From: Anoplopoma fimbria
Lineage: Eukaryota > Chordata > Actinopteri > Perciformes > Anoplopomatidae
Assembly (NCBI RefSeq): GCF_027596085.1
Contig: NC_072465.1
Span: 14,808,857 to 14,872,856 of the forward strand
Direction of reading: 5' to 3'
Length of the DNA stretch: 64,000 bases
Positions within the stretch are counted from its first letter, which is position 1, and every line of letters starts with the position of its first letter. A model generated the notes under the pieces. The model was given only the letters and a program-made list of their open reading frames with translations. It searched no databases and was not told where the DNA came from. A program made the translations under genes and the position numbers. Positions 35,925 through 48,448 of the stretch are shown here, piece by piece.

Positions 35925-38900
35925 GTACAGACAAAATGAGGATATGTTAGCGCAATGTGGAAATACCTGTAATCTATGGAGTCATCCTTAGCCTCCTTTA
36001 GCTGTATATAATCTAAAATTAGTCAAATCTGCAATTAGTTTTCCGGGATTTCCCTGTTTTTATCAAAAAGGATCAGTGACAATCACAGGTGATAAGGTTT
36101 AAGCAGTTTATATGTCTCCTGTTTTACAGGAGGTCTCACATTTTTGGTAGACTGTTTATCTATATAAGCATTACTTGTTTCCTAACCTTCTTCCTCACAG
36201 ACAAGTGTATGCCATCGTATGAAAAAGTAAGACGGGAGGTTTCTTCTTTTCTCTTCCTGTTATTTCAGTGGGTGAAATTCATCTCTTGAACATAACTGTC
36301 CTCTTTTCTGCTTCCTGCTTGTCAAAAGACCCCCACTCATGTGTTGTTTAATTCATCACATGAACAGATGAGGTCTTTAAAGTAGATTAAGAATAGATGA
36401 AGAAGTAGGAAATGAAGGTATGTCTGAGTCTCACAGCCCATATGCTGGGCTCCATGTCCTCGGGACAGGCCTCAAAAAGCAATTGACATTTACTGATGAC
36501 ATTTACACACATGGATTCATCTTGGGGCATCCCACTGCATGAATAATGCTCCACGTGTGCTTGTGTGTGAGTGCATGCACGTCTGTCCATCTGTTTGTTC
36601 AAGCTCCTGTCTCTTCAAAAAAGGTAAAACTGACCCACTTCCAAGTCAGAAAAATGTACCATTATGTCTAGAAATTACGATGGATTTTTCTCACATTTGC
36701 CTTTAGTGAGTGGAGCATTTCTTTCTGATATTCACGAAAGAAGGAGGCAGGGTGCTCGTACAAAACTGCTTGATGGCACGAGGTGTTCATGAGTGGTGAA
36801 ATTCATTGGGATTCCTCTCAAATTTTTCAGCAAGCTGCAGTGTTTTAATTGCCTGCAAAACCCCAATGAATCATCAGCATGTGGTGCCATTATGTTATAC
36901 GAATAGGCTTAGTGTTCACTGCATTGAGTTGAGTCCTCCGTCTGTTGTTGTGGTGTATTGAGCACAGGAAAGTAGAGGAGGCGAGGATGCCGAGGAAGGG
37001 AAGGTCAGATTCACTGACTGTTACCAGCTCTGTCAGCATATCAAAGCCATACGACAATTTATGAAAGGTTTCAGTTGGTTGGTTGTTGACTTACATCCTG
37101 GCCTTTGTCAGAGACTTTATTAGGAAGATTAAATTCCTGGCAATAATTCAACCCAATAGCTACACAATATATTATGTGGGAGGAGCTCGAAATTCACCTC
37201 AACACTGTCTTTTGCTTCCCAATTTGGAGTGGCTAATTCTCCATATACTACAGTCTGCCATGTTTCCCCTCTTATACATCCAGCCACCAGCTGCTTCTTT
37301 TCACCTTCCCTGAGGGCGTTTCACCCAGATATCCCCCCCGCCCGCACCCCTGCAGCTCGACCAACCAGTAGAAATTGCTAGTGAATTGAGAAGAAAATGA
37401 TCCCCCTCCGGCTTCCCACCCAGCAAATACTAACAATATTTTTGTTGTAATCACAAAAGCAGGGCTCAAATGTGTGATGTTTAGCAGTTTTCAATACCTT
37501 TTTTTGTTTTTATACACATTTATGTTGCAGTAGTGATATCATTCCTGATCTACAAATTCTAATCTTCAAAGCACCACTGTCTGTCTGGTCAGTTTATCAT
37601 TATTTACCAGCCATCTCATCTTTTTTGCAGTTTGGTCTCTGCGGCACCATGCACACTGCAACACACGACATCACAGGGCAGGACAAACTCTAACATGTGT
37701 GCACTGACACAGACTAAACGATCTGCAGGCATAGAAAAAGCATCCCTCAGTGTTAAAATTTAGTAGTATTCCCTTTTAGGCGCCAGTGTTGTTACATAAT
37801 CATGGCCAGCGTAAGTGTGCAACTTTTGTGAGCATGCAGCTCTTTCAGTCTGTATTCTGTCAAGCTAGCGGATGTCACTGTAGGGAAAGCATCAGTTTTT
37901 ACGCCCTCACACTTGTCCGCCACGAGGCAGAAGTGCTTGTCGCAGTCCATCAATTGACCTGAGTGCTGTGACAGGTTGTTAAGGAGCTGCTCCTGTACAG
38001 TAGATGGGCTAATAACACACTAACATCCAGTTTTTGGTTGATGAGGGGCGAGTGCACTATGCATACCAGCTACAGCGAAGCTAATGAATAATGGAGCATG
38101 GTCTAGAGAGGCTTGGTTAGAGGGCGGTATGTGGATGTGCTAGAAATGTCTGCCTATATACTGTATGTATGATTAATTGAATAGGTTTGTAGTATGATGG
38201 ACTTTCAAAGCAGGGAGACACTTGTGACGTAGCTCTGTACTCTGTACCAGTAGATTTTAATGAATCTACTGACAATCTGATCTATTTACAAATGCATAAA
38301 TGGAATTTATGTGCATTGTTTGATTATCTTTTGTGGCTACTTGGTAGTGGTGCAAAAAGCTGATATTATTATCATTTTAAAAGATTTGGCTAATTTGAGC
38401 AGGAGTGACAGAGAAAGTTTTTGGTACCTGGCAAATGTTAGTTCATTATTCACTTTCTTTTAGCTCTACTTTGGTCTTTACCAACTCCTTAGGGAAATAT
38501 CCGGCTGCTACTTACTCCACTATGTTCACCAGCTAGTTACTGCAGGCTGTTTGGCACTGATTTTTCAGTTTATACTAGCTTTTTAACTGCTGCAACTTGA
38601 AGCAAGTGTGATGAGAAGGTTGACTAAACAATAAATGATTTGCTAAGTCATGCTACAATGCAACGTATCACCAGGAATTATTGACTGACTCTATATAACC
38701 AGACTATGAAGATTGGATGTTCATTATTTGGGGGTTTGTCACCACCTCACCATTCACTAGTCATATGACCAATGGCTCATACTAAAGTATTGACTGGGGC
38801 ACCTTTAAGCTTTGAAATTTAAGGTCAAATAATGCAAACCAGTGCCGTTAGCAAGACTGAGTAGGGCAGACTGATGAGGTGGGCTTGTCTGGCCCCGTGC

Positions 38901-39074
38901 CCAGCTTTCAGGGTGTTTTCTCAGAGACTCAGGTACACCTCATGGCCTCCCAGTGCTTATCAGAGAGCAGGTTAAGTGCATAACTGCCCTTTTTTTCACT
39001 TGAACGCTTTCTCTCCAGTCCAGCGGCATCATCTCCACACCAGCTTACTTGCCTTATCTGTGTCTCACCTGAGT

Positions 39075-39247
<173 letters not shown>

Positions 39248-39426
39248 GGAGGTATAATTGCGGTTTAAAAGATCTGAAGTAGGTGATGGGTGTTTAATCC
39301 TGCATGTTTTTAATGTTCTGTTAATAATCATAGGGTATCAATGAATTTGTGGGATGAACAGAATGTCTGTGATCTATGTAATCTTTGCTCAATAGTTTTG
39401 TATTAATGTAAATCTAATGAAAGCAA

Positions 39427-39449
39427 TGAGTGAGTGAGTGAGTGAGTGT
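39427..39449. repeat. (GAGT)n short tandem repeat
   Basis: Five GAGT/GTGA units within AATGAGTGAGTGAGTGAG. Confidence 0.7.
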
Positions 39450-40459
39450 GAATGAGCGCAGGATGCTGTGGATTGTATAATCTGCCAGTTAAAAAGCCTG
39501 ATGGTGAAAGAAGGAAAAATGAAAGGATAAAGAAGTAGCTTTCACGCTATATTAAAGGATTTGGTCAAGTCCTGTTTGATCTTTGTGAAAGCAATTTTTC
39601 AGGACCTAAAGAAAGAGAGTGAACAATCATTGTGGGTGTTATTGTGGTGGCTGCATCAGAAAAAAACTCCCACTAGCCCCTGTGAGAAGAAACAAGATGA
39701 GAAACCGATAGCTTCCATTCATACAGTAATCCATTTATCTGAATAGAGCTTAAAGCATCACAAAAGCATTATTATTTTTTCCCATATTTCACTCTATACT
39801 ATATGATGCCACCGTTTTGTTTGCCTTGCAGGTCCCACAGCAATTAAAATGTAGATCTACAACCCCCCCTAGAATATCTCGGGTTTGTTTCCTCTGGGGT
39901 ATTCCAAAATTGTATGATTTGGATGTATTCTATCTATTGTTGTTCTGTATGGTTCATCATATTGTGTTTATAGAAGACATACGTTATTTCAGGAGGAGGA
40001 GGAACCATAAGCAGTTCTGACAAAACAGTCTCAGTTTCAGCTCACAAATGCAGAATTGGATAAACTTAACTAAGTATTAGAATTCAAGCACGTTCGTGTT
40101 TTTCTCAATTAAATCTCTTGAAAGAAAATCCAAGCAACTCACCAGTGTCACAATGATAAACAACAAGCTCAGTCTAAAGCAGTAATGTCGCCATATTTTG
40201 GTTTCTTTGCTAATATACAGCAGGTGAAGCTATTAACGTGACTGTTGCCTCCATGTGACTGCGTGTCACAGTGAGTTAAAGTTCTGACTTGTGCTGCAGC
40301 AATTTCAAGCCTTCTACAAGTCTCTGGATTGGGTCTTACAGAGGGTGCCACCTGGAGATCCCAACATTTACTGATCAAAATGCATTTATTCAGTCTTTAT
40401 TTTCCCAGGATAATCACACTTTAGATACCACAGATAACAGACATAAAAAACAAACATGA

Positions 40460-40980
40460 AGATAAGATAAGATAAGATAAGATAATCCTTTATTAGTCCC
40501 GCAGCGGGGAAATTTGCAGGCTTACAGCAGCATAGAGTTAAAGTGCACACAAGAGACATAGTAAAGAAAGACAAGATAAAAAAAAACAAGTATTATAAAT
40601 AAGCAATAAAAACAGTAGAAAAACACAATAACTGAAATATAATATTTACAGACAGAAAAAAACTATTTTCGTTAAAAAAAATAATACGTTAAAAAAACTA
40701 TAAAAACAATAAAAATACACATTAAAGTGACAACAGACTTTAAACAAACCAGAAATTGCATCAATCAATCAAAATCTTGCATGCTTATAAAATAATCAAG
40801 TTTAAAACGTCTCTGTAGCTCACAGCAAGATGAGGGTTCAACATTTTTAAAAGTGCTTGCACTAAAAAGGGTGCAGGTTCCAGGGTGGACGTGCCTAAGT
40901 TGTCTGCATGATTGGAGCTGCAGCTACTGATGGTTTTGTCACTAAAGAGCATAGATAAGGAGGCAGTTTGTGTAATATGG
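40460..40980. repeat. Interspersed repeat with (GATAA)n end, copy 2
   Basis: GATAAGATAAGATAAGATAA precedes TCCTTTATTAGTCCCGCAG, GGGGAAATTTGCAGGCTTAC and AGCAGCATAGAGTTAAAGTG. This parallels 2525-2680 in the same orientation, and an A-rich section follows. The later part (GTGCAGGTTCCAGGGTGG, AAGTTGTCTGCATGATTGG) may be further 3' UTR of the same LINE family. Copy 2 is longer than copy 1. Confidence 0.6.
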
Positions 40981-43900
40981 TATTATACAAACATTTTTAC
41001 CAACTTTCTATTCTGCGGTTGTAAAATGAGGACAAACCAACTTCCTCTCAGTATTGCTGATAGAGGCCTCGCTTGAATACATTTTTCATTGCAGCAGAAG
41101 CATTTCAACTTTTTTTTCTTTTCTGTTACACACTTGATATGACGTTTAAAAGACACATTGTCTTAGAGGACAAACCCAGGTATTTAAAAGTTGAAACGCT
41201 TTCATTCTACCTTATTATTTACAGTAATACACTGATAAACTTCATCCATTGGCAACACCTCATCACTTATTTACATGTTTGCTAATGAGAAAGCTCCTTG
41301 CTAGCTTTGAGCATTGACATGTCGACAGCGACTTGTCGATTTGCACATTGCGAATGCGATAAACTTGTAGTTGGACACACATCACCTTTTGGATGATCCA
41401 CCGTCATCCAAAAGGCTTAAAATCAAATCTGCTCCTATATTTTTTGGACACTCGGGGAAGAGCTAGCCGTGTCAACTGATCCCACACCTGGTGGTGAGTT
41501 GTGTTGGGTAACAGAGGATACAGATGGACAAACGCAATAAAAAAGAGGGAACTATGTATAGCTTCATCAATCCTCATGGGACTAAAGCATTGGAAATTCC
41601 TGGGCTGCAATATGTAGTTTATCATTTGTAAAATCAAGTCGAAAATCGTATTAGTGGCCTCTCTCTCCCTCTGACTGCAGTGAGGTTGAGCTTTGTTGTC
41701 ATTTGCTGGCAAAATGTAGGTGACTCATCTGTGTTTTCACCTTTTTAGTTAGTGGCCCCTTCATGTTTTACCACTGCAACATTTTGATTCCTTACCTCCA
41801 TCCTGCTCATGGTTTATTCAACAGCCACTCTTCTCAATCTTCTTTGATGTTATTATCTGTTGAATTTAAATATAGAAAATGTGTTGTGCTTGTCCACAGC
41901 ATCTATATTTCATGCATTGGCCTGATAAGGGTTTAGCCAGTGGAACTGAGCTGATTTCAGGTGTACCCACAGAGGAAACAACAACTGAGATACCCTTCGC
42001 TCTGGTTAGATGGTTCTGAAATTAAATGTGAACTATGGAGCCGTATTGTTTGTATTCTCCTTTAATTAGAGGTTTACTGTCAGCAGAGAGGAATAGTCTC
42101 GGTTTCCAGAATATTTTTGTATATTTCGTCTGCATTGCCTGTCTGTCTTTATTTCAGTCTTTGTGTCTAGCACCATGTTTTTGCAGCCACCCGTCAGTCA
42201 AGCAGGAGAATGAATGGGAAATCAGAACACTCATGTAAAACAACTGAAGGGTTCTGTCTCACTGTGTCTCTGTCTTACTAAACACCCCCCACCAAAACAC
42301 ACTCGTAATTTATTAATAATAATCCTGAATCATGTTACGTGGATATAAAGCCAATTATTTTCCGAGCAAATGCAGGTGAAATAATCCGCCCACTCACCGC
42401 CTCACATCACAGCATTTCTGAACATCATGCCTTACAATACAGCTCTTCCCCCGTCATCTAGCTGACAGAGCTGAGTTCAGGTACAAGTTTGAGGATTGAA
42501 TTGTTATGAAGATAACAACTCTGTTTTTGGCTTTGTTCTGTAGCATTTTGACACCCCACCCACAGAAGCCTCTGGATTCATAGAAAGCAAAGCTATTCAA
42601 GGGTATCTAATTATCTATTCAGGGTATTTGAGGCATATTTCAGAGATTGTGTTTTATTCCTTTCCCACCTGTCTTTTCATCAAAGTTCATGTTCGTTCAA
42701 AATGCTAATAGGCTTTCCTTTCCTAATTATTGTGGATGGAAGCTGTGTTTTTTTCCCCAGCAGAGAAGGGACTTAACAAGAGACAGTTAACAGGTCATAT
42801 TTTGACACAAGGAGAGGGGTTACTTATGAGTAAATTAACTGCAATTGTACGAGTCTTTGAAAGTAGGCTTGCAGTGAAATATTTTTGAGGAATACAATTT
42901 TTGCTACTCACTTTGAGTTAGACAGCAGCTTTGTTGCATCCCTGTATGTTTAGTGAATCTCATACCTTAGCTCACTTTATGGATATCCATGGAATCAAAG
43001 AGGAGATCTTCACCATATGGTGCTTTCAAACTGCAAGCCATGAAAGTTTATAATCATCCCTCTTTCTTTACAGTTTTTGCTCCCCAGTGACAGGCACACA
43101 TATGCTTTCTACCTGTAGACTCCAGTACATAGATCCTTATGCAGCATTATTGGTCCACACCATCTGCAGTATCCTTAGGCACGTTGAGGTTTTACACGGT
43201 TCTACACTGACCCACCCGGCCCAAAGGGAAATGGAGGCGAGGTGGGGAGGAGGCGTGACAGGGTTCTACATCTTTAATGCCTCCTGGGCTCAGGGCGCAG
43301 ACTCCCTTAACTGCTCTCTGTTCAGCGATTTCTGCGTGGGATGGTGCAGGATGGCAGCGGTTGTGGCTGCGATGGTATCAAAGCTCAGAAAGCATACGGG
43401 AGTCAATAAGTGAAGTGTGAGTTTGTGAGCGAGCATGCGTCTGTGCGGCTGATTGCTTGGGAGCTTGGTGAAGATTTGAGTCTGAGGAGGCACAAGCCCG
43501 TCTGCTCTTTGTGTGTTAGTGTGTCTGTGTGCTTTAAAAGGCAGGTTGTGGTGAGAGCGAGATAAGTCTCCTTCATTATTAATGCTGTCATTGTTCCCTC
43601 CATTACATTTTTTATTGGTTAACATTTTTTGAAAAAATAATAACCTTAACATAACAAAAAGCGATGGTCCAGAGTTGAAGGCAGCCTCTGACCTGCAATT
43701 CTTCATATCGTGGGTTTACAATTAATAAGCCTTGTTATCCCCTCACTGAGTGAGTTGACAGTGTGTGGAGGAAACACTTGGATGTGGATGCACAAGGCTA
43801 TATTTAGACACCAATGACGCTCATGACAGTTTTATCACTTTTTTTTTTTCTTTCCTACAAAGAAGTGGGCTATGATGTGCTGAAGCCTTGTGTACACATT

Positions 43901-44159
43901 GGGCTATTCCCAAATTTCATAAAATGCCAGTTTTCCTGTTTGCTCTGCCAGACTCTCTGAGAATTGCTGCAGCTCTAATATTCAGTTATTATCTGTTTTT
44001 CATCAAGTGCCTTGTCCTAGGTTGTATATAATCCTCACCTACTGCTTAACCGCTGTATGTTTTAGCAGACTTGTATCATAAGTTTCCATGTTAATGCATC
44101 AGTAATAATATTACAGTAATATAGTATATATCTCATAATATTATAAGCTGACAGGAGCT

Positions 44160-44290
44160 ATTCTTCTTCATGAGTACTTTTACTTTTGGTACTTTTATAC
44201 CAAAGTACATTTTGGTGCCAATAGTTCTGTACTTGGTATGCATTTTTACTACTGCTTTTACTTGATAAAAGGATCTGAAATTCTAATCCG
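44160..44290. repeat. Fragment of a TACTTTTACTT-rich dispersed repeat
   Basis: GAGTACTTTTACTTTTGGTA, AAAGTACATTTTGGTGCC and TTTTACTTGATAAAAGG, then ATCTGAA, resemble the end of a common fish repeat. The flanking 44100-44150 is AT-rich. The assignment is tentative. Confidence 0.4.
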
Positions 44291-45814
44291 GACAACTAAT
44301 ATGCATATTTTGTCTTTTTGAGAGTCAAGCTTTTAAATTTGTCAAACAGTCAAAGTTCTTTGCAATGGCAACTGTACACATAAAAAAGGCCGCCGCTCTG
44401 ACCAACCTGCTTTGAATAAGAATGTCCGTTCTACTTTAATTTTATTTCTATGGTTTTCCATTTCCTCCAGTCTGTCTGCTAAGCTTCTTGCTTTCTGGCT
44501 GTGGCTTGAAGTTTAACACACAGACATGAGAGTGGTATCGACTTTCTCATCTAATCCTCGAAAAGAAACCAAATAATCATATTTCCCAAGATGCTGAACT
44601 GTTCCTTTCCGTATTTGATTTACTTTCACCTTTCAAGACCATGTTGTAAACATTTAAGTAGTCCCAGGCTTTAATCTGCTGGTCATGTAGCGTTGCTCTG
44701 AGGCTCCTATTCTTAGTGACAGTCCACTGATGCAGTAAGTGAGGATGATAGCAGGCAAAAGCGTTTGTGGTGTTCTTATTGATTCCTGCTTCCCTTCCTG
44801 CTCTGGGATACTCTTCCCTCTGAAACTCCAGCTGGGCATCACACATCATGCTGCCAATTAGACTCTTTCTAGTGAGCTCACTCTGACAGGTAGCGTTTTC
44901 ACTGTCGTATCTGTTCCCTGTGTTTATTTCGGTTCTGCTCTACTGTGTGTGTGCACGCTGTTCCATTCGGCTAGCTGTTAAATCGACCTCTCACATTTTT
45001 TTGACCCGCTCAGCCTCACCTATTGATATGTGAACAATGGTTGCCATGGCAATAATGGTACAGTGTATGTGTGTATTTTGATAGAAAAACCGCAAGTTCC
45101 ACATACAGGTATTTTGTTCAAAATGAGTTCATGTGAAGGTTTTAAGGTGTCCTTGTGCTTTTTAGCTACTGCTGTGATGAATAAATGTGTAACACATTAT
45201 GTTCCCTTGAAATTCAGCAGCGTCCTTTTCTTTCCGAGATTAGAAATCGTGCTCTGACCTGGCTACCAATAATGGTCTATTTGAATGTGTGGGCCTGTAC
45301 TCTTTCATCTGAACGGAGAATGGCAAATGACCAAGGCAAAGGGACTGTTGAAAACCGGACGAGGTTAGATGTCATAAGCTTTGTGCATCCACTGGATGGA
45401 CAGTTTTTCTGTGAAAGTACTATAACCTTCTCTAACACACATGTTCTCACAAAATTGTTTGTTCATCAGAAAACTCAGTGAGGTTTACTGACCTGATTTC
45501 AGCTTATTATATCCAGCTAAGCCGGCAAGGACATCTTGGCCTTTAGAGAAGTTCAGAGCCTTCAAGAAGCAATTCTCCGAAGCAACTTTGGGCTCAGTCT
45601 AAATCTGATCCGTTTGAAACGGCAGACTGTGGAAAAGTTGGTTCGTGAGGTAAGGCTTATCTTTGCGTCATCATCCTTACAGGAGGTCTATAAAGCAGTA
45701 AATGTTGCTTTGGCATTCATCTGGACATCTCAAAGAGCAGAGTGGGGAGCAGTATTATTTTGATCACAAACATCAGGATTAATTGTGGCACTGATGCTAA
45801 CTGTTTAAGGTTAA

Positions 45815-45980
45815 TTTATTGTCATTATACAACACAGGGTTGCACAAGGATATGCAAGTTAATAAAGTCCCTTTATGATAAACAAGAAAAAACAAAAAAA
45901 ATTGTATGATGGAGTACAGCCTGTGGAAAGAAGCTGCTTTGTCTGGTGGTAGTCCGGTGGTGCGACAGAAGTGCAGGAAT
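45815..45980. repeat. Probable LINE 3'-UTR fragment
   Basis: ATTGTCATTATACAACACAG and AGCCTGTGGAAAGAAGCTGC, followed by TTTGTCTGGTGGTAGTCCGG, resemble 3' regions of teleost LINEs. No coding part is present. Confidence 0.4.
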
Positions 45981-46598
45981 GTATTTAAGTTGGTTTGAAC
46001 CATGTGCACAACTTTCTAAATGGAATATGGGTGAAACCAAGCACTTGATGTTCAGTGTAGACCTCTTTTTTTACTCAGTTTTCCCTCTGTTTAGTAGTGG
46101 AACCAGGTTATACTATCAAGATGTTGAAGTTCAACCCTATAATGTCTTATTTCTAAACCACTGACAGAACCCACTGGGCTTGTTCCTGAGCCTTATGGTT
46201 CTTACCGGTTTGAGCATATTATTTCATCAGCCTTCAATTATTTCTTTTGATCATAACGTAGGTGGTAAACCGAGTTTCATTTCAGGCAGGGTTCTACTTT
46301 AAAAATGGGCATGGACCTGGGTCGGGTGGACCAGTATGTATTCTGGTCTCTTTGGGCTTTGATACAAACTCTACTCTTAATTAAACAACATAATATACTC
46401 TATTGGTAGCAAGTTGACTTAGCATTCACTATTTGTGGTTGTGGCCACTCGGATATCTGACACTATGTACAATACTATCAAAATTATTTCCAAACGAATG
46501 AAAATAATGAAGGATGTTGATAATTAATTCTTGAATCATGAACTGACAATAAGAAGTTTGACAGATTAATGCTATCAGTTTAACAGTTAAAATAAATA

Positions 46599-46623
46599 AA
46601 TATATATATATATATATAAATAA
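46599..46623. repeat. (AT)n tract
   Basis: A short AT/AAAT-rich simple repeat (TATATATATATATATA followed by AATAAA). Confidence 0.6.
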
Positions 46624-48390
46624 AGAAAGCTGTAATGAAAATTGCTGGTTCACCTTAAAGGTCAGCCCATCAGTTAGCCTGAGAAGTTGTTGCTTTCTTT
46701 AGGAATGACCCCCTTCACTTTAATCAGCAGGTGGCAACAAGACAAAGGATTCTTTTTGGGGTCTTGAGGAGTTGAAGCTTTTTCTTTACCACCAAATAAA
46801 CTGTGCACACACTGCACTGCTACGTTCCCAGCTATAATGAAAGCGCTGACTTCATACTCGTGGTCACACACACATGCTCTCTCTCTCTCAACTGAAAGCT
46901 CGCAAATGTTATGTCGGACTTGCAATACGCTGGCAGAAACCATGACAGAATACGCCAGGCAGATACATAGCTGACAACCTCACAGCTAATCTAGGAGACT
47001 TATAGGGAAAGTGGCGCCTATTTCCACGACAATGCACGCAACATCATGGCTTCTAACTCTACCGGATGGGTGAACTGGCGACACAGTTCACTGCGTTGGC
47101 GGTAAATGATGAATTTAACCCGTTTGAGCAGCTGGGCGGCTTGTTCGGCACTTCTAACCACTAAACCCCTGCATGCAAGGCTGGTTGTCGGTTAAAAGAA
47201 TAAGGACGTACAGTATCAGGTCTTCTGTCTGCTGTAGTGTACTAATACTGCTTACAGAACTCTGATTTAATGAAGAAAACCTTTTATTGTTGTTTGAATC
47301 AAAATCTACTATACTTTTTACATAACAAAATCAATTTAGTTAATGGAAAAAGGACAGGTTTGTAACTTGCACCTTTTTTTTGCACTGGAATAATGTAGAA
47401 AACGTGAGCGTGTCCATGTCAGTGTCTGTATTGTTGGTGGCATCACGTAATTGTTTGGGAGAGTGTTACAAAAAAAAAAAGAAGACAAAATGGGTTTTTA
47501 ATCAGATAGTATCTGTGTGCTGTGTGTCATCCCTAATTTAGCATTCATGCCTGCAACAACAAAAGTTGTAGATGCTCCAGCAGTGTCATCTCAGAATAAC
47601 AAAGCAAGCCCATGTGGATGTGTAAGTGAGCAGAGGATGAAATCTGCCTCACTGTACTTTTAATTATCCCCAAGTCTGCTCCACAGCAGTGATTCTCACT
47701 TCAATCAAAGGTCTCTATATTTGCCCACAACTGATTGAAAAGCCTTGATCTCCATCTCACGCGTAGACCTGACCTCCAGGTTAGAAGCGTATTATTCTAT
47801 GGACCACATGGATCCAGTCCCTTCTATCCGTCATTCTGCCTCTCTGGCTGTCCCGCAGTGAAAAGGCCACACCGCCTTGTGAGCAAATACTAAACAGATG
47901 CCAGATTACTGAGAAAGACCCCTCTGGGTTGAACATACGGCAGCTCATCCACAACCCCTCTGGTTGTAGAGACACAGGAGAAGAGGAGAAGTAGAGGTGT
48001 GAAAAACAGATCCGCTGTTGACATTTCCTAAAATGTGTGTTACAAGTATTGCTTTCCTGTCTTTTGATTTTATGGCTGTTGTTATCCTGCAGACCTCTTT
48101 CTCTCTGTGTGTGTGTTTGTTTGTTCTCTAGTGAATGCATACTAAGATGCTGGGCTTATGTAAAGTGGCTACACAGACACACACTAGCCTTTGGGCACTT
48201 CTGTACCAACAGCAGGGGAAAAGAGCATATTATGTGGGGACATGCTGGGTTTATGTGGCAAAGTGGTAATAATCTGGTTACACTATGCTGGATGCTGTGT
48301 AAATGCAACTTATTCAACAATTGTGGTTCTGGTCTCCTTTATTTTGCATTTTTGTTCTGTCTAGTTGACATTTGCTTTACCATATTACGA

Positions 48391-48448
48391 AGCCAACCTT
48401 CCTAACTTCATACATATAGTAATATGTATGAAGCTAGGAAGGTTGGCT
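48391..48448. repeat. Near-perfect 27-bp inverted repeat with 4-base loop
   Basis: Arm 48391-48417 begins AGCCAACCTTCC and arm 48422-48448 ends GGAAGGTTGGCT. The arms are reverse complements except for one position (A against G in the mirrored arm, at 48405 and 48434), and the loop is AGTA. Transcribed from either strand it would fold into a 58-nt hairpin. It lies in the tex264 intron with no adjacent repeat that explains it. Confidence 0.9.

Noticed and set aside
41404..41712. 102-codon minus-strand open frame
   Set aside because: No motif or family resemblance; a chance open frame in intronic DNA.
45379..45410. AAGCTTTGTGCATCC as a possible next tex264 exon (Lys-Leu-Cys-Ala)
   Set aside because: The following residues do not match the expected HP-EIY continuation, a stop follows within ten codons, and there is no acceptor in the right place.
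48391..48448. Calling the hairpin a microRNA gene
   Set aside because: A 4-base loop and a nearly fully paired 27-bp stem do not fit a normal pre-miRNA, and no seed or known family was recognised.
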